NCBI RefSeq assembly: GCF_000420705.1 | Contig: NZ_ATVL01000009.1 | Location: 62,001 to 126,000, forward strand | Length of the DNA stretch: 64,000 nucleotides | Source: Hymenobacter norwichensis DSM 15439 | Lineage (GTDB): Bacteria; Bacteroidota; Bacteroidia; Cytophagales; Hymenobacteraceae | Direction of reading: 5' to 3' | The notes under the pieces: model-generated | The model's input: the letters and a program-made list of their open reading frames with translations, nothing else | Told to the model about the DNA's origin: nothing | Databases searched by the model: none | Shown: in pieces, positions 7,659-17,664 of the stretch | Layout of the letters: each line of letters begins with the position of its first letter | Numbering within the stretch: the first letter of the stretch is position 1 | Position numbers and translations under genes: made by a program

Positions 7659-10600
7659 CTAGTCCAGCGGCTCGTCAAGGAGTGGGGCTGCTTCGTGGGC
7701 AGGACGGTGTTGCCGAGCATATTCTGAGGGAGCAATACCGTATATTTTCTGAAAGGTCTTGCGAAAATACTTCACGTTTTCAACCCCTACTAGAAACGCA
7801 ACATCCGACACTCGCATGTGCGGCTGAGCTAATAATTGGGCCGCGCGCTTCATGCGCACATCCCGGATAAACTCCACAGTGGTTTGGCCCGTGATGCTCT
7901 TGATACGGCGGTACATCACCGATTGGCTCATGCACAATGAATCAGCCAAAACCAGTACGCTAAAGGCTGGGTCGGTGAGGTGCTGCTCGACAATGTGCAT
8001 GGCTTGCTCCAAGAAAGTACGGTCAGCATCGGCAATTACTATTTCGGTGGGCTCCAGTAGAATCTGGCGCTGATAGTATTCGCGCAATTGTAGTCTATTG
8101 CGCAGCAAAGCGGCCACTTTGGCTTGCAGTACAAGCGGGTTGAAGGGCTTGCTCACGTAGTCGTCGGCCCCAATCTCGAAGCCTTCTACTTCGTGCAAAG
8201 CAGCAGTCCGGGCCGTGAGCAGTAGCACCGGAATATGTGCCGTGCGCGGATCTTGCTTGAGGCGGCGGCACAGTTCCAATCCGTCGCTACGAGGCATCAT
8301 CACGTCGCTGATAACTAACGCGGGAGTATGGGTTAGCACAGCATTCCATCCTTCCAAGCCATCGGCAGCCGCTAGCACTTCATAGTCCGGTGAAAACAAC
8401 TGTTGCAGATACTGGCACACCTCGTCGTTGTCTTCAACTACCAACAGGCGAGGGCGATAATTAAGGGTAACTGGCTCGTTAGAAAGCGCCAAGGAAACCG
8501 GGAGTAACTGATTTACAAGGTCTTGCGCCTTAGTCTGTTCGGTTTCGGGCAACAAGTCACTAGGTAGTAGGTGCGCCTGCCCAAATGGCAGCCGCAGCCT
8601 GAACGTGGTACCGGTACCTATTTCGCTCTCCACGTAGACCGTGCCTCCATGACGTTCCATGAACTGCTTTACCAAAGAGAGTCCGATGCCGGTACCCGTC
8701 ATGCGTAGGGTGTCGGTGTGTGACGCTTGGTAGTAGGGGTCGAAGATGTGGGCCAACTCGTCGGCCTTAATACCTGTGCCGGTGTCCAGAATGCTTATTT
8801 CCAGATAGTTGCCAGTAAGATGGCCGGCACTAAATACGGCGTCGCTACCGGGGTTGCCTACCACTGTGGCCGCTAGTGTAATCCGGCCGTCTTCGGAGGT
8901 ATACTTGAAGGCATTGGCTAGCAAATTGGTAACAATGATTTCCAACTTGCTCTGGTCGAAGTACAAGCCAATGGGCTCGGCAGGCACATCAAGGAAATAA
9001 TCTATGTGGCGCTCGGCGGCTTTTTGCTGGAATACCGAAAACGTCTCGGTCAGGAAACTTACCGCGTTGCCGTAACTGGCGCGCAGCGGCACATTGCCCG
9101 ATTCCACCTTGCGAAAGTCCAGCAATTGGTTCACTAAGTCAAAAAGCTTACGCGTCTGTTTGTGCATGAGCACTACCTTGTCGCGCAGGTCGGTTACAGG
9201 CCCAGCACTGCGCACAATTTCCTCCATCGGTCCCAAAATCAGGGTGAGTGGCGTGCGTAGCTCATGGCTGACGTTGGTGAAAAAGCCTAGCTTCAAATTG
9301 GTCAGTTCCTTCTCTTTTTCCACCTGGAAGTGTTCCAGCGCCAGCTTGTTGCGTAGGCCCTGTTGGGTCATTTCCACTCGCCGATAAAGGGCCACTGCCC
9401 CCAGCGCAGCTATGCCATATAGCAGGTAGGCCCACCCGGTTTTATACCAAGGTGCCAGTACTTCAAAATGCATAACCGCTGGCTGGCGCGACCATTTGCC
9501 TTCGCCGTTATCAGCCTTTACTTCCAACGTGTAGCGGCCTGACGGTAGGTTGGCAAAGCTGGCCGTGCGTTGGCCAGGGCCAGGGCGTACCCAGTCTTGG
9601 TTGTAGCCAAGCAACCGGTAGGCATAGTGGTCTTTCTGTGGATTGGTATAGTTGAGGGCCACAAATTCCACCGAAAAGTCGTTTTCCTCGGCGCGGATGG
9701 TAACGGTCTGGGGCTGGGAGAGGGCCTGGGGCAGCAGGATACGCCCATTAAACGGCTGGCCCACCGCCACCGGCTGGTTCATCACCCGCAGGCCGGTAAG
9801 CTGCACGACTGGTGGGGTGGGGTTGGCCTGAATAGCCCAAGGCTGAAAGTAAGTGATGCCGTTGATACCCCCAAAATATAGCGTACCATCAGTGCTGCGG
9901 GCAGCGGCTCCAATCTTGAAGGCGTTGCTTTGCAGGCCGTCGGCCACGTCGTAGCGTAGGTAGCGGCGGGTGCTGGGTGTGAAGCGGTAGAGGCCAGTGC
10001 CCCCAATCCAAAGGTTGCCGGCCACATCGGAAAGCAAACTTTCTACGTCACTTTCGGGTAGGTAACTGGCAAAGCGCCGGATAGTTTCGCGGCCCTGCGT
10101 ATCGGTGGTGAGTTGGTGTAGCCCCCCACCGATGGTACCAATCCACAAGTCGCCGCCTTTGCCGAGTAGTAGCGGCCACACGTAGTTCACACGCAGGCGC
10201 TTAGCTGGCTCCGAGCGATACGAAAACTGGTTGAGCAGTTGCAGCGAATCCGGCGTGATGCGCAGCTTGAGCAGGCCCGCGTTGCGGGTGCTGGCCCACA
10301 GCACGTCACGTTGCGCATCATAGAGCAGATAAGTGAACCGGCTGGAAGGCAGGCCGCCGGTGCCGGCCTCGTAATGAGCCAGCAGGCGCCCCTCCAGCGT
10401 GAAGCGGAACAGGCCCCTGGAAAATGTAGCTACCCAAAGCGTACCCTGGTGGTCTTGCGTTATGTGCTCAATGCTAGTGGTGGTCAGGTCGATGCCGCCC
10501 GGTAGCAGGCGATAAGTAGTCAGTTTTTCGCGGCCACCAGAGCGCCGCAACGCTACCAAGCCATTGTCGCGGGTGCCAAACCACAGGCTGCCATCCGTAG

Positions 10601-11933
10601 CTCCGTAGATGGTAGCTACATCAATCCCCCGCACCGTATCCGACTGCTGGTTCAGGTAGTTGCGGTAAGTATGGCGGCCCAAGTCGTAGGCTGAAACGCC
10701 GTTGCGCGAGCCCAGCCACAGGGTATTCGTGGCTTCTTCCTTATAAATAGCGTTGATATAGTTGTTGGCGTTGGAAAGGGCCGGCTTGCCAGTGAGCTGG
10801 TGCCGGAGCTGCCCGAAAGCGCGCTGCCGCAAATCCACCTTGTTGAGGCCGCCCGCCGAAGCACACAGCCACATCAGTTGGTCGCGCCCCTCGAAAATCT
10901 CCTGTACCCGCTCGGAGTTGAGGTTGTGGTTTTCGCCGTCGCGGGGTAGAATGAGAGTGGGGCGGGCGGTTTGGAGAGGCGGGGTTTTGCCGGTTACCGC
11001 GCCTGCTTCCCAGATGTATAGCCCGTACAATGTGCCTGCCCACAACCGCCCGAACGAATCAAGGCGCAGGGTTTGGATGCGGGGGTAGCGGTTGGGTAGG
11101 GGATGGGCCATCAGCTCGTGGCCAGTGCGCCGGTTGGCCGCCGACACCCAGAACACCTGCCGCTCAGTGCCCACCCACAAGTCGCCGCGGCGGTCGAGGT
11201 GCAGGGTAGTAACGGGTAGGCTCTGCCCGGTAGCTTCCACAGGCAGGTGGGGCTCCTGGCTGCGCACTACCACCAAACCCGCCCGCAACGTGCCCACCCA
11301 GGCGTTGTGGTCGGCGTCAATAGCCAAGCTGGTGATATTGAGTAAGTCAGGCCGCCCGCCCGCCGTGGCGGGCAGCTGGCGCAAAGCCACTGGTTGGTTG
11401 GTTTTATCGAAGCTCAGCACGAAAATGCCGTCCTGCGAAGTGCCAATCCAGAGGCGGCCTTGCGCATCGGTGGTGAGGGCTTTCACGTCGCTTTGCGCTA
11501 GCTGGGTGGCCAGGGCGCGGTAAGGAGCCGGTATTGCCCGCGCGTCCAGTGCTACGAACATGTCGTGGGCAGCATCGTAGCGGCTGATGCCCGAGCTTTC
11601 GGCCCCGGCCCACAGTTGCCCGTTCGGAGTCGTGAGCAAAGTAGCAATGCGGTTGCCCGACTGCCCATTGTGGGCGTTGATGGGCAGCGCGTACTGCTTG
11701 AGATGGTAGCCGTCGTAGCGGTTGAGGCCTCGGTTGGTGCCCACCCAAATGAAGCCGTTGTGGTCTTGGGTGATGCACATGGCATCAGAGTGCGAGAGGC
11801 CCTGGTCCACGGTGATATGCTCGAATCGGAACTCGTCCGGCGGAGTGTCTTGGGCCAAAACGGGTTGCGCGGCCAGCACGAATAGCAGGCCAAGCAGCAG
11901 CCACCGGTAGTGAAAAGTTGAAAGCACTTTCAT
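7659..11933 (-). CDS. HTCS-1: hybrid two-component sensor/regulator of the adjacent PUL
   Basis: 1424 aa from the ATG at 11933. An N-terminal extension to 12023 would precede the signal peptide and was rejected. Order: signal peptide (ends QPVLAQ); periplasmic two-component-regulator propeller repeats to ~770 (e.g. GFIWVGTNRGLNRYDGY); Y_Y_Y domain; transmembrane helix near WAYLLYGIAALGAVALY; HisKA with His890 in SHELRTPL; HATPase (NLLANAFKYT, GTGIGLSLVKQF); receiver domain with Asp1210 in SDVMMPRSDG; AraC-type HTH (MSQSVMYRRIKSITGQ). It should sense an oligosaccharide in the periplasm and directly activate PUL transcription. It is divergent from GH35-A and SusC-1, its probable targets. Its closest relative in the window is HTCS-2, alike along the whole length. 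Confidence 0.95.
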   Translation of the reverse strand: MKVLSTFHYRWLLLGLLFVLAAQPVLAQDTPPDEFRFEHITVDQGLSHSDAMCITQDHNGFIWVGTNRGLNRYDGYHLKQYALPINAHNGQSGNRIATLLTTPNGQLWAGAESSGISRYDAAHDMFVALDARAIPAPYRALATQLAQSDVKALTTDAQGRLWIGTSQDGIFVLSFDKTNQPVALRQLPATAGGRPDLLNITSLAIDADHNAWVGTLRAGLVVVRSQEPHLPVEATGQSLPVTTLHLDRRGDLWVGTERQVFWVSAANRRTGHELMAHPLPNRYPRIQTLRLDSFGRLWAGTLYGLYIWEAGAVTGKTPPLQTARPTLILPRDGENHNLNSERVQEIFEGRDQLMWLCASAGGLNKVDLRQRAFGQLRHQLTGKPALSNANNYINAIYKEEATNTLWLGSRNGVSAYDLGRHTYRNYLNQQSDTVRGIDVATIYGATDGSLWFGTRDNGLVALRRSGGREKLTTYRLLPGGIDLTTTSIEHITQDHQGTLWVATFSRGLFRFTLEGRLLAHYEAGTGGLPSSRFTYLLYDAQRDVLWASTRNAGLLKLRITPDSLQLLNQFSYRSEPAKRLRVNYVWPLLLGKGGDLWIGTIGGGLHQLTTDTQGRETIRRFASYLPESDVESLLSDVAGNLWIGGTGLYRFTPSTRRYLRYDVADGLQSNAFKIGAAARSTDGTLYFGGINGITYFQPWAIQANPTPPVVQLTGLRVMNQPVAVGQPFNGRILLPQALSQPQTVTIRAEENDFSVEFVALNYTNPQKDHYAYRLLGYNQDWVRPGPGQRTASFANLPSGRYTLEVKADNGEGKWSRQPAVMHFEVLAPWYKTGWAYLLYGIAALGAVALYRRVEMTQQGLRNKLALEHFQVEKEKELTNLKLGFFTNVSHELRTPLTLILGPMEEIVRSAGPVTDLRDKVVLMHKQTRKLFDLVNQLLDFRKVESGNVPLRASYGNAVSFLTETFSVFQQKAAERHIDYFLDVPAEPIGLYFDQSKLEIIVTNLLANAFKYTSEDGRITLAATVVGNPGSDAVFSAGHLTGNYLEISILDTGTGIKADELAHIFDPYYQASHTDTLRMTGTGIGLSLVKQFMERHGGTVYVESEIGTGTTFRLRLPFGQAHLLPSDLLPETEQTKAQDLVNQLLPVSLALSNEPVTLNYRPRLLVVEDNDEVCQYLQQLFSPDYEVLAAADGLEGWNAVLTHTPALVISDVMMPRSDGLELCRRLKQDPRTAHIPVLLLTARTAALHEVEGFEIGADDYVSKPFNPLVLQAKVAALLRNRLQLREYYQRQILLEPTEIVIADADRTFLEQAMHIVEQHLTDPAFSVLVLADSLCMSQSVMYRRIKSITGQTTVEFIRDVRMKRAAQLLAQPHMRVSDVAFLVGVENVKYFRKTFQKIYGIAPSEYARQHRPAHEAAPLLDEPLD

Positions 11934-12126
11934 GTTACAGCAAAGATACCGGCCCCGTGAGCGAGGACGGCAGACCCGCGCATTTTTCGAGTTGAAACGA
12001 GCCGCCTGATACGGCAGCACCAACGGGAGGGAATGCGCAAATTAAAGATAGAACAAGTTCGGGTAAGCGCCACAGGTAGAGGTAGCAAGCTTGGACTCAG
12101 AATGGTTTTGCTGTGAATTGAAGTGC
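11934..12126. other. Divergent HTCS-1/GH35-A intergenic region
   Basis: Together with the promoter at 12127-12177 this fills the ~350 bp between HTCS-1 and GH35-A. On the minus strand TATCTTTA (12050-12043) could be the HTCS-1 -7 element, but no -33 TTG was found 18 nt upstream. Nothing else recognisable. Confidence 0.4.
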
Positions 12127-12177
12127 TTTTTGCCGAAAAAGCAGCCCCTACTGTAGCTGTTTCCACTGGTAATTTTG
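12127..12177 (+). promoter_or_regulatory. PUL promoter P1 with upstream activator-like box (GH35-A)
   Basis: TTTTTGCCGAAAAA (12127-12140) lies 37 nt before TAATTTTG (12170-12177), a perfect TAnnTTTG -7 element. No TTG is seen at -33, as expected for an activator-dependent promoter. The same box and near-identical spacing occur ahead of SusC-1 and SusC-4. The GH35-A ATG is about 100 nt downstream. Confidence 0.65.
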
Positions 12178-12280
12178 CCAAGCATAATGTAGCGCCGACT
12201 ACTTCTCGCGCCTTAGCAGTATGGCGCATTTCCCATTCAGCCGGCTGGCTCGGCCCCGGCTTTCAATTCCCCACCCGATT

Positions 12281-14158
12281 ATGAAAGGTTCCAGCTTTTC
12301 GAAGCGTTTAACCCTGTTGCTCTTCGGAGCCGGCGTAGCCACTGCCACTCTGGCCGAAGGCCGCGGCCCTCAGAAACCAGCCAAGTCTCAAACGCACACC
12401 TTTACGCTCGGCCCCAACCAGTTTTTGCTCGACGGCAAGCCGCTTCAGATGATTTCGGGCGAGCTGCATTACCCACGCATTCCGCGCGAAGCCTGGCGGG
12501 CCCGCCTGAAAATGGCTAAAGCCATGGGCCTCAACACGGTGGGTACCTACGTATTCTGGAACGTGCACGAGCCCCAGCCTGGCAAGTACGATTTCAGCGG
12601 CAACCATGATGTGGCCGCTTTCGTGAAAATGGCCCAGGAAGAAGGCCTGTGGGTGGTGCTACGGCCGAGCCCCTACGTGTGCGCTGAGTGGGAATTTGGT
12701 GGCTACCCGTACTGGCTCCAGAACGTGCCCGGCTTGAAAGTGCGCAGCCAGGAACCACAGTACGTGGCGGCCTACACGCGCTACCTCGAAGCCGTGGGCA
12801 AGCAGCTTGCACCCTTGCAGGTTAGCCACGGCGGCCCGATTTTGATGGTGCAGGTGGAAAACGAATACGGCTCCTACGGTTCCGATAAAGACTATTTGGC
12901 CCTCAACAAGAAGCTGTTTGAATCGGCGGGTTTCGATGGTCTGCTTTACACCTGCGACCCGGTTAAGGACGTGGCGGCCGGCCACCTGCCCGGCCTACTA
13001 CCAGCCGTAAACGGCACCGACAAACCCAGCCAGATCCGGCAACTGGTGCACGCCAACCACAACGGCCAGGGTCCTTACTACGTGGCCGAGTGGTATCCGG
13101 CCTGGTTCGACTGGTGGGGCACCAAGCACCACACCGTACCCGCTTCCCAATACACCCCCGGCCTCGATTCGGTGCTGCGGGCGGGCATGTCTATTAATAT
13201 GTATATGTTCCATGGCGGCAGCACCCGCGACTTTATGAACGGCGCCAACTATAAAGGCGACACCTCCAACTACGAGCCTCAGGTCAGTAGTTACGACTAC
13301 GATGCGCCGCTCGACGAAGCCGGCAACGCCACGCCCAAGTTTCTGGCCTTCCGCGGAGTTATCGAGAAATACCTGCCCGCCGGGACCAAGCTGCCCGTTG
13401 TGCCCGCGGCCAAACCCAGCACGGTACTGCCAGTGATGAAGTTCACAAGCACGGCCAATCTGCTCGACCGGCTGCCGGCTGCCGTTTCCAATGCCAAGCC
13501 GCTCACGTTTGAAGCGCTGAAGCAAGCCTATGGCTTTGTACTATACCGTACTACCATTGCGGGCGGCGGCACTAAAACTTTGAAGATTAACGACGTGCGC
13601 GACTATGCTGTGGTGCTCGTGAACGGTAAGCGCGTAGGCACCCTCGACCGGCGTCTCCGGCAGGACAATCTGAAGTTGACCCTTCCCGCCGGCCAGGTGC
13701 AGCTCGATATCCTGGTGGAAAACATGGGCCGAATCAACTTCGGTGAGTACTTACTTCAGAACACTAAAGGTATCACGAAAAGCGTGACCCTCGACGGAAC
13801 GGAGCTGGCCGGCTGGCGCATGTATAGCCTCCCGTTCGACGGTGCCCCAAGCCTGACCAAGCCCGCCGTTCCGGTTATCACGGCCAGCAGTGGCCCGGTG
13901 TTGCGCTCCACCAATTTCACAGTAGCCACCCCCACCGACACCTACCTCGACATGCGCGCCTGGGGTAAAGGGGTGGTGTGGGTGAACGGCCACAACCTGG
14001 GCCGCTACTGGGCAATCGGGCCGCAGCAGACGCTGTACGTGCCGGCCGAGTGGCTGAAGAAAGGCGCCAATACAGTGACGGTGTTGGAGCTCATCAAGCC
14101 GCAGCAAAACACTCTGGCCACTTTGGCGCACCCTATCCTCAGTGAGTTGCGACCTTAA
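12281..14158 (+). CDS. GH35-A beta-galactosidase
   Basis: 625 aa from the ATG at 12281; an earlier in-frame ATG at 12221 would bury the signal peptide. Signal peptide ~1-25, so periplasmic or surface. The catalytic barrel is clear from SGELHYPRIPREAWR, GTYVFWNVHEP and RPSPYVCAEWEFGGYPYWL. The acid/base is Glu195 in VENEYGSY and the nucleophile Glu270 in AEWYPAWFDWWG. C-terminal beta-sandwich domains contain WVNGHNLGRYWAIGPQQTLY, typical of GH35. It would release terminal beta-galactose. It is the first gene of the HTCS-1 PUL, with its own promoter. The window has a close paralogue at 44929. No PUL gene precedes it on its strand. Confidence 0.93.
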   Translation: MKGSSFSKRLTLLLFGAGVATATLAEGRGPQKPAKSQTHTFTLGPNQFLLDGKPLQMISGELHYPRIPREAWRARLKMAKAMGLNTVGTYVFWNVHEPQPGKYDFSGNHDVAAFVKMAQEEGLWVVLRPSPYVCAEWEFGGYPYWLQNVPGLKVRSQEPQYVAAYTRYLEAVGKQLAPLQVSHGGPILMVQVENEYGSYGSDKDYLALNKKLFESAGFDGLLYTCDPVKDVAAGHLPGLLPAVNGTDKPSQIRQLVHANHNGQGPYYVAEWYPAWFDWWGTKHHTVPASQYTPGLDSVLRAGMSINMYMFHGGSTRDFMNGANYKGDTSNYEPQVSSYDYDAPLDEAGNATPKFLAFRGVIEKYLPAGTKLPVVPAAKPSTVLPVMKFTSTANLLDRLPAAVSNAKPLTFEALKQAYGFVLYRTTIAGGGTKTLKINDVRDYAVVLVNGKRVGTLDRRLRQDNLKLTLPAGQVQLDILVENMGRINFGEYLLQNTKGITKSVTLDGTELAGWRMYSLPFDGAPSLTKPAVPVITASSGPVLRSTNFTVATPTDTYLDMRAWGKGVVWVNGHNLGRYWAIGPQQTLYVPAEWLKKGANTVTVLELIKPQQNTLATLAHPILSELRP

Positions 14159-14270
14159 GCACTGCTGCTACCGGCGAGTTTGCTGCTTTTCAAGTAACTG
14201 ATTGATAGTTAAATGTAAGCAGTTGTTGCAGGCGGTGTAATAAAGTCACTATTGGCAGATTTGTTTCCCT

Positions 14271-14320
14271 TTTTTGCCGAAAACTAGGTCCTTGGCACCA
14301 ACTGCAAGCCGGTACTTTTA
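14271..14320 (+). promoter_or_regulatory. PUL promoter P2 with upstream activator-like box (SusC-1)
   Basis: TTTTTGCCGAAAA (14271-14283) is followed after exactly 36 nt (counted from the G) by TACTTTTA (14313-14320), a -7-like element. A TTG at 14292-14294 lies 18 nt before the -7 element. The spacing of all three parts equals that of P3. The start codon of SusC-1 is ~120 nt downstream, with TTTCCCACC at 14398-14406 in the leader. Confidence 0.7.
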
Positions 14321-14441
14321 CATCATCCTATCACGCCCTGATTCCCAATCGGGAATGCCTGTTAACAGGCTTGTCTGCTCTTCGCGCTCCAGTTAATTTT
14401 CCCACCTAAGCCGGCATCGGTCGGCTGTAATTCCCTTGCTC

Positions 14442-17400
14442 ATGCAAGCAAAATCTCTACTTCTGTGCGGAGCCCTGCTGCCGTTATCGGCCGCCGCTGC
14501 ACTTGCTTCCCCGCCGTCTGTTTCGGGCGCTGGCTCGGGAGTTTCTCTTCGGTCCGAAGCAGTGGCCACGCCTATTTCCGGTACCATTCTCGATGAAAAA
14601 GGAGCGGGCTTACCGGGCGTAACGGTGGTGCTGAAAGGCACAACTATTGGCACCGCCACCGACGGTTCCGGCCGCTTCACGCTCACGGTTCCGGACGGTA
14701 CCGAAGCCGCCACGCTCGTTATTTCCTCTATTGGCTACGTGCGGCAGGAAGTGGTAGTAGGCAGCCAAACCACCTTCTCGGTGCGGCTGGCTCTCAACTC
14801 CCAGCAACTCGACGAGGCGGTAGTAGTAGGCTACGGTAGCCAGGAGAAACGCACCCTCACCAACGCCATTACCACGGTGCAGGGAGAGGAGATTTCCAAG
14901 ATTACCACCAGTGACCTGGGCGGCGCGCTGCAAGGCAAAGCCTCGGGTGTGACGGTGTTGGGCGCCGGCTCCGAGCCGGGCTCGGCTCCCCAAATCCTGA
15001 TTCGTGGTATTTCGACCATCAACGGCAACAGCCCGCTGTACGTGGTAGATGGGTTGCCAGTGGCGAATATCAACTATCTGAACCCCAAGGATATTGCCAG
15101 CCTAAGTGTGCTCAAGGATGCAGCTTCGGCGGCTATCTACGGGTCGCGGGCCGCTAACGGCGTGATTCTGATTACGACTAAGGCGGGTGTGAAAGGCGAG
15201 CCTCGCTTGACCTTCGATGCTACGTATGGCGTATCGAACCCCACCAAGATTCCAAACATGGCGTCGGCCAATGAGTACGCCCGCATCATGAACCTGGCGG
15301 CTACCAACTCGGGCCGCCCCGTGGTGTATCAGAACCCGGATTCGTACACTGAAACCACTGATTGGTGGAAGGAAATTGCCCAGCGCGGCATCACCCAAAA
15401 CTACTCGGTAGGCCTTTCGGGTGGCAGCGACAAAGTGGTGTACTCCACCGGCTTGAGCTACTTCAAGGAGCGGGGTTTGGTACAAGGCTCCGACTTCGAC
15501 CGGATTTCGCTGCGCATCAAAACCGAATACCAGGCGGCTAAGAATCTGAAAGTGGGTGAGGACTTCAACATCTCCGCCACCGACCAGAAATACCTCAACA
15601 GCGGCTCGCTGTTCCGCGACGCCTTCAACGACGACCCAATCACGCCGGCCCGCCTGCCCGGCACCTCCGGCAACCCCTACGACTACTACGGCGCCTCGCC
15701 GACTGACGTGGGCAACCCGCTGGCTACCGTGGAGCGCAACGACGACAAGCGCAAGCAGTACTTCCTGGTGGGCAACATCTACGCCAACTACGAATTCGTG
15801 CCCGGCCTGATTCTGGAAACGCGCTTCGGTTCCAACAACAACGTGTACCGCCGCAACCAGTTCTCCCCGTTCTACACCATTGATGCCAACGAGCGGAACC
15901 AAGTGAATTCGGTGCGCCGGGAGCACAACATCGAAATCAACTGGAACAACACCAACACGCTCAACTATATCCACGCGTTTGGCGACCATAACGTGTCGGC
16001 GCTGGCAGCCGTGACGCTGGAGCGGTTCCAGACCAACACCGAGTCTACGTCGGGCCAGGCTATTCCGAGCAACGACCCAAGCTTGCGCTACCCGGATGCG
16101 GCCACTTCCGGCTTCGCCATCGGCGGCAACACCTACACCAACACCATTGCCTCGCTGATTGGGCGCGTCAATTACGACTTCAAGGGCAAGTACCTGCTGG
16201 GCGCCAGCATCCGCCGCGACGGCGCTTCGGTGTTCCCGACCAACAACCGTTGGGGCACGTTCCCGTCGGTGTCGGCGGGCTGGTTGGTATCGGAGGAAAG
16301 CTTTGTGCAAGACCTGAGCGCCGTTGATTTCTTCAAGATTCGGGGTAGCTGGGGCCGGGTGGGCAACCAGAACATCACCAGCCTGACCAACAGCGCCTAC
16401 ACCGGCACGATTGGCAAGGTATACTACGCCACCGGCCCCGACCGGGCCCTGCAACTGGGTGCCGTACAGAGCAACGTACCGAACCCGAACGTGAAGTGGG
16501 AAACCGTAGAAGACTACGATTTGGGCCTGGATTTGGGCTTCCTGCAAAACCGCCTCACGGCCACCTTCGACGTGTTCCGCCGCAACACCTACGACATGCT
16601 GATGTTCCAGGCGCTGCCGGGCCACGCGGCGTATGGCTACAACAGCCCCGTAACCAACGTGGGTAGCATGAAAACCAACGGCCTGGACTTCACGGTGGGC
16701 TACGCCGAAACCAAGGGTGACTTCACCTACGGCCTGAGCGTAAACGCCACCCGTGCCATCAGCAAAATTGATAAGCTGGCCAACGGACAGGCCCTGTATT
16801 CGGGCAACACGCCCATCTTCGGCCGGCCTTCCAAAACCGAGGAAGGTGGCTACGTAGGTGCGTTCTACGGCTACGAAAACACCGGTATCTTCCAGAACCA
16901 AGGCGAAATCGACAACTACAAGTCGGCCACTGGCGCCCTGATTCAGCCCAACGCCAAGCCCGGTGACTTCCGCTTTTCTGACCTTGACGGCGACGGTGTA
17001 ATCAACGAGAAAGACCAGAAGTACATCGGCAACCCCATGCCCGACCTCTCTTTCGGGGTGAACCTGAACCTGGGCTATAAGGGCTTCGATTTGCTGGCTT
17101 CGCTGGTAGGCAGCCTCGGCAACGACGTGGTGAATGCCAACAAAGGCTGGTGGTACTCGGGTAGCTACAACTACAACAAAATCTCGGGTCTGGAAGGCAA
17201 AGCCTGGAGCGGCGAAGGCACTTCCAACGACGTGCCCCGCATTGTGGCCAACGACAACAACCAGAACCTGACCCGTTTCTCGAACTTCTACGTGGAGAAT
17301 GGCTCGTACGCTCGGTTGCGGAACCTACAGTTGGGCTACACCTTCTCGAAGAACATTGCCACGGCCATGCACATGGGCAGCCTGCGCCTCTACGTGAGTG

Positions 17401-17561
17401 CCCAGAACCTGGCTACCATCACCAAGTACAGCGGGGTTGACCCCGAAATCGGCAATGGCCGCTCGTACACCGACGGTTCGTCGGCACTGAACCGGGGCGT
17501 TGACCTCGGCAACTACCCCACGGCCCGCACCTTCCTGGTAGGTGCTAACGTCGCCTTCTAA
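14442..17561 (+). CDS. SusC-1: TonB-dependent outer-membrane oligosaccharide transporter
   Basis: 1039 aa from the ATG at 14442; an in-frame TTG six bases earlier is not preferred. Signal peptide, then the carboxypeptidase-like N-terminal domain (GAGLPGVTVVLKGTTIGTAT), the TonB-box region with LDEAVVVGYGSQEKR, plug domain (PLYVVDGLPV, IASLSVLKDAASAAIYGSRA) and the outer-membrane barrel to the C-terminal Phe. It contains the Ca-binding-like loop DLDGDGVINEKD common in SusC proteins. It forms the import pore with the SusD lipoprotein encoded 103 bp downstream; a strong hairpin fills that gap. Substrate is probably the galactan oligosaccharide made by the GH5, GH30 and GH35 enzymes, by context only. 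Confidence 0.95.
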   Translation: MQAKSLLLCGALLPLSAAAALASPPSVSGAGSGVSLRSEAVATPISGTILDEKGAGLPGVTVVLKGTTIGTATDGSGRFTLTVPDGTEAATLVISSIGYVRQEVVVGSQTTFSVRLALNSQQLDEAVVVGYGSQEKRTLTNAITTVQGEEISKITTSDLGGALQGKASGVTVLGAGSEPGSAPQILIRGISTINGNSPLYVVDGLPVANINYLNPKDIASLSVLKDAASAAIYGSRAANGVILITTKAGVKGEPRLTFDATYGVSNPTKIPNMASANEYARIMNLAATNSGRPVVYQNPDSYTETTDWWKEIAQRGITQNYSVGLSGGSDKVVYSTGLSYFKERGLVQGSDFDRISLRIKTEYQAAKNLKVGEDFNISATDQKYLNSGSLFRDAFNDDPITPARLPGTSGNPYDYYGASPTDVGNPLATVERNDDKRKQYFLVGNIYANYEFVPGLILETRFGSNNNVYRRNQFSPFYTIDANERNQVNSVRREHNIEINWNNTNTLNYIHAFGDHNVSALAAVTLERFQTNTESTSGQAIPSNDPSLRYPDAATSGFAIGGNTYTNTIASLIGRVNYDFKGKYLLGASIRRDGASVFPTNNRWGTFPSVSAGWLVSEESFVQDLSAVDFFKIRGSWGRVGNQNITSLTNSAYTGTIGKVYYATGPDRALQLGAVQSNVPNPNVKWETVEDYDLGLDLGFLQNRLTATFDVFRRNTYDMLMFQALPGHAAYGYNSPVTNVGSMKTNGLDFTVGYAETKGDFTYGLSVNATRAISKIDKLANGQALYSGNTPIFGRPSKTEEGGYVGAFYGYENTGIFQNQGEIDNYKSATGALIQPNAKPGDFRFSDLDGDGVINEKDQKYIGNPMPDLSFGVNLNLGYKGFDLLASLVGSLGNDVVNANKGWWYSGSYNYNKISGLEGKAWSGEGTSNDVPRIVANDNNQNLTRFSNFYVENGSYARLRNLQLGYTFSKNIATAMHMGSLRLYVSAQNLATITKYSGVDPEIGNGRSYTDGSSALNRGVDLGNYPTARTFLVGANVAF

Positions 17562-17568
17562 CTAGCTG

Positions 17569-17637
17569 TTAGCTACTGGCTGCTAGCTAGTAGCTATGGT
17601 TACACGAAAAAGCCAACAGCTAGCAGCTGTCAGCTAA
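17569..17637 (+). other. Intercistronic hairpin between susC-1 and susD-1
   Basis: Arms 17569-17595 and 17611-17637 pair in three blocks (TTAGCT, GCTGCTAGCT, GCT; 19 of 27 positions) with two 4-nt internal loops and a 15-nt apical loop. There is no U-run after it, so it looks more like an RNA processing or stability element than a terminator. Confidence 0.6.
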
Positions 17638-17664
17638 AAGCCAATAATTCCCCCGACCCCTATC

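Noticed and set aside
15102..16901. A 599-codon open frame on the minus strand inside susC-1
   Set aside because: Antisense shadow of a GC-rich coding gene; the translation has no family likeness, and the plus strand is an unmistakable SusC.
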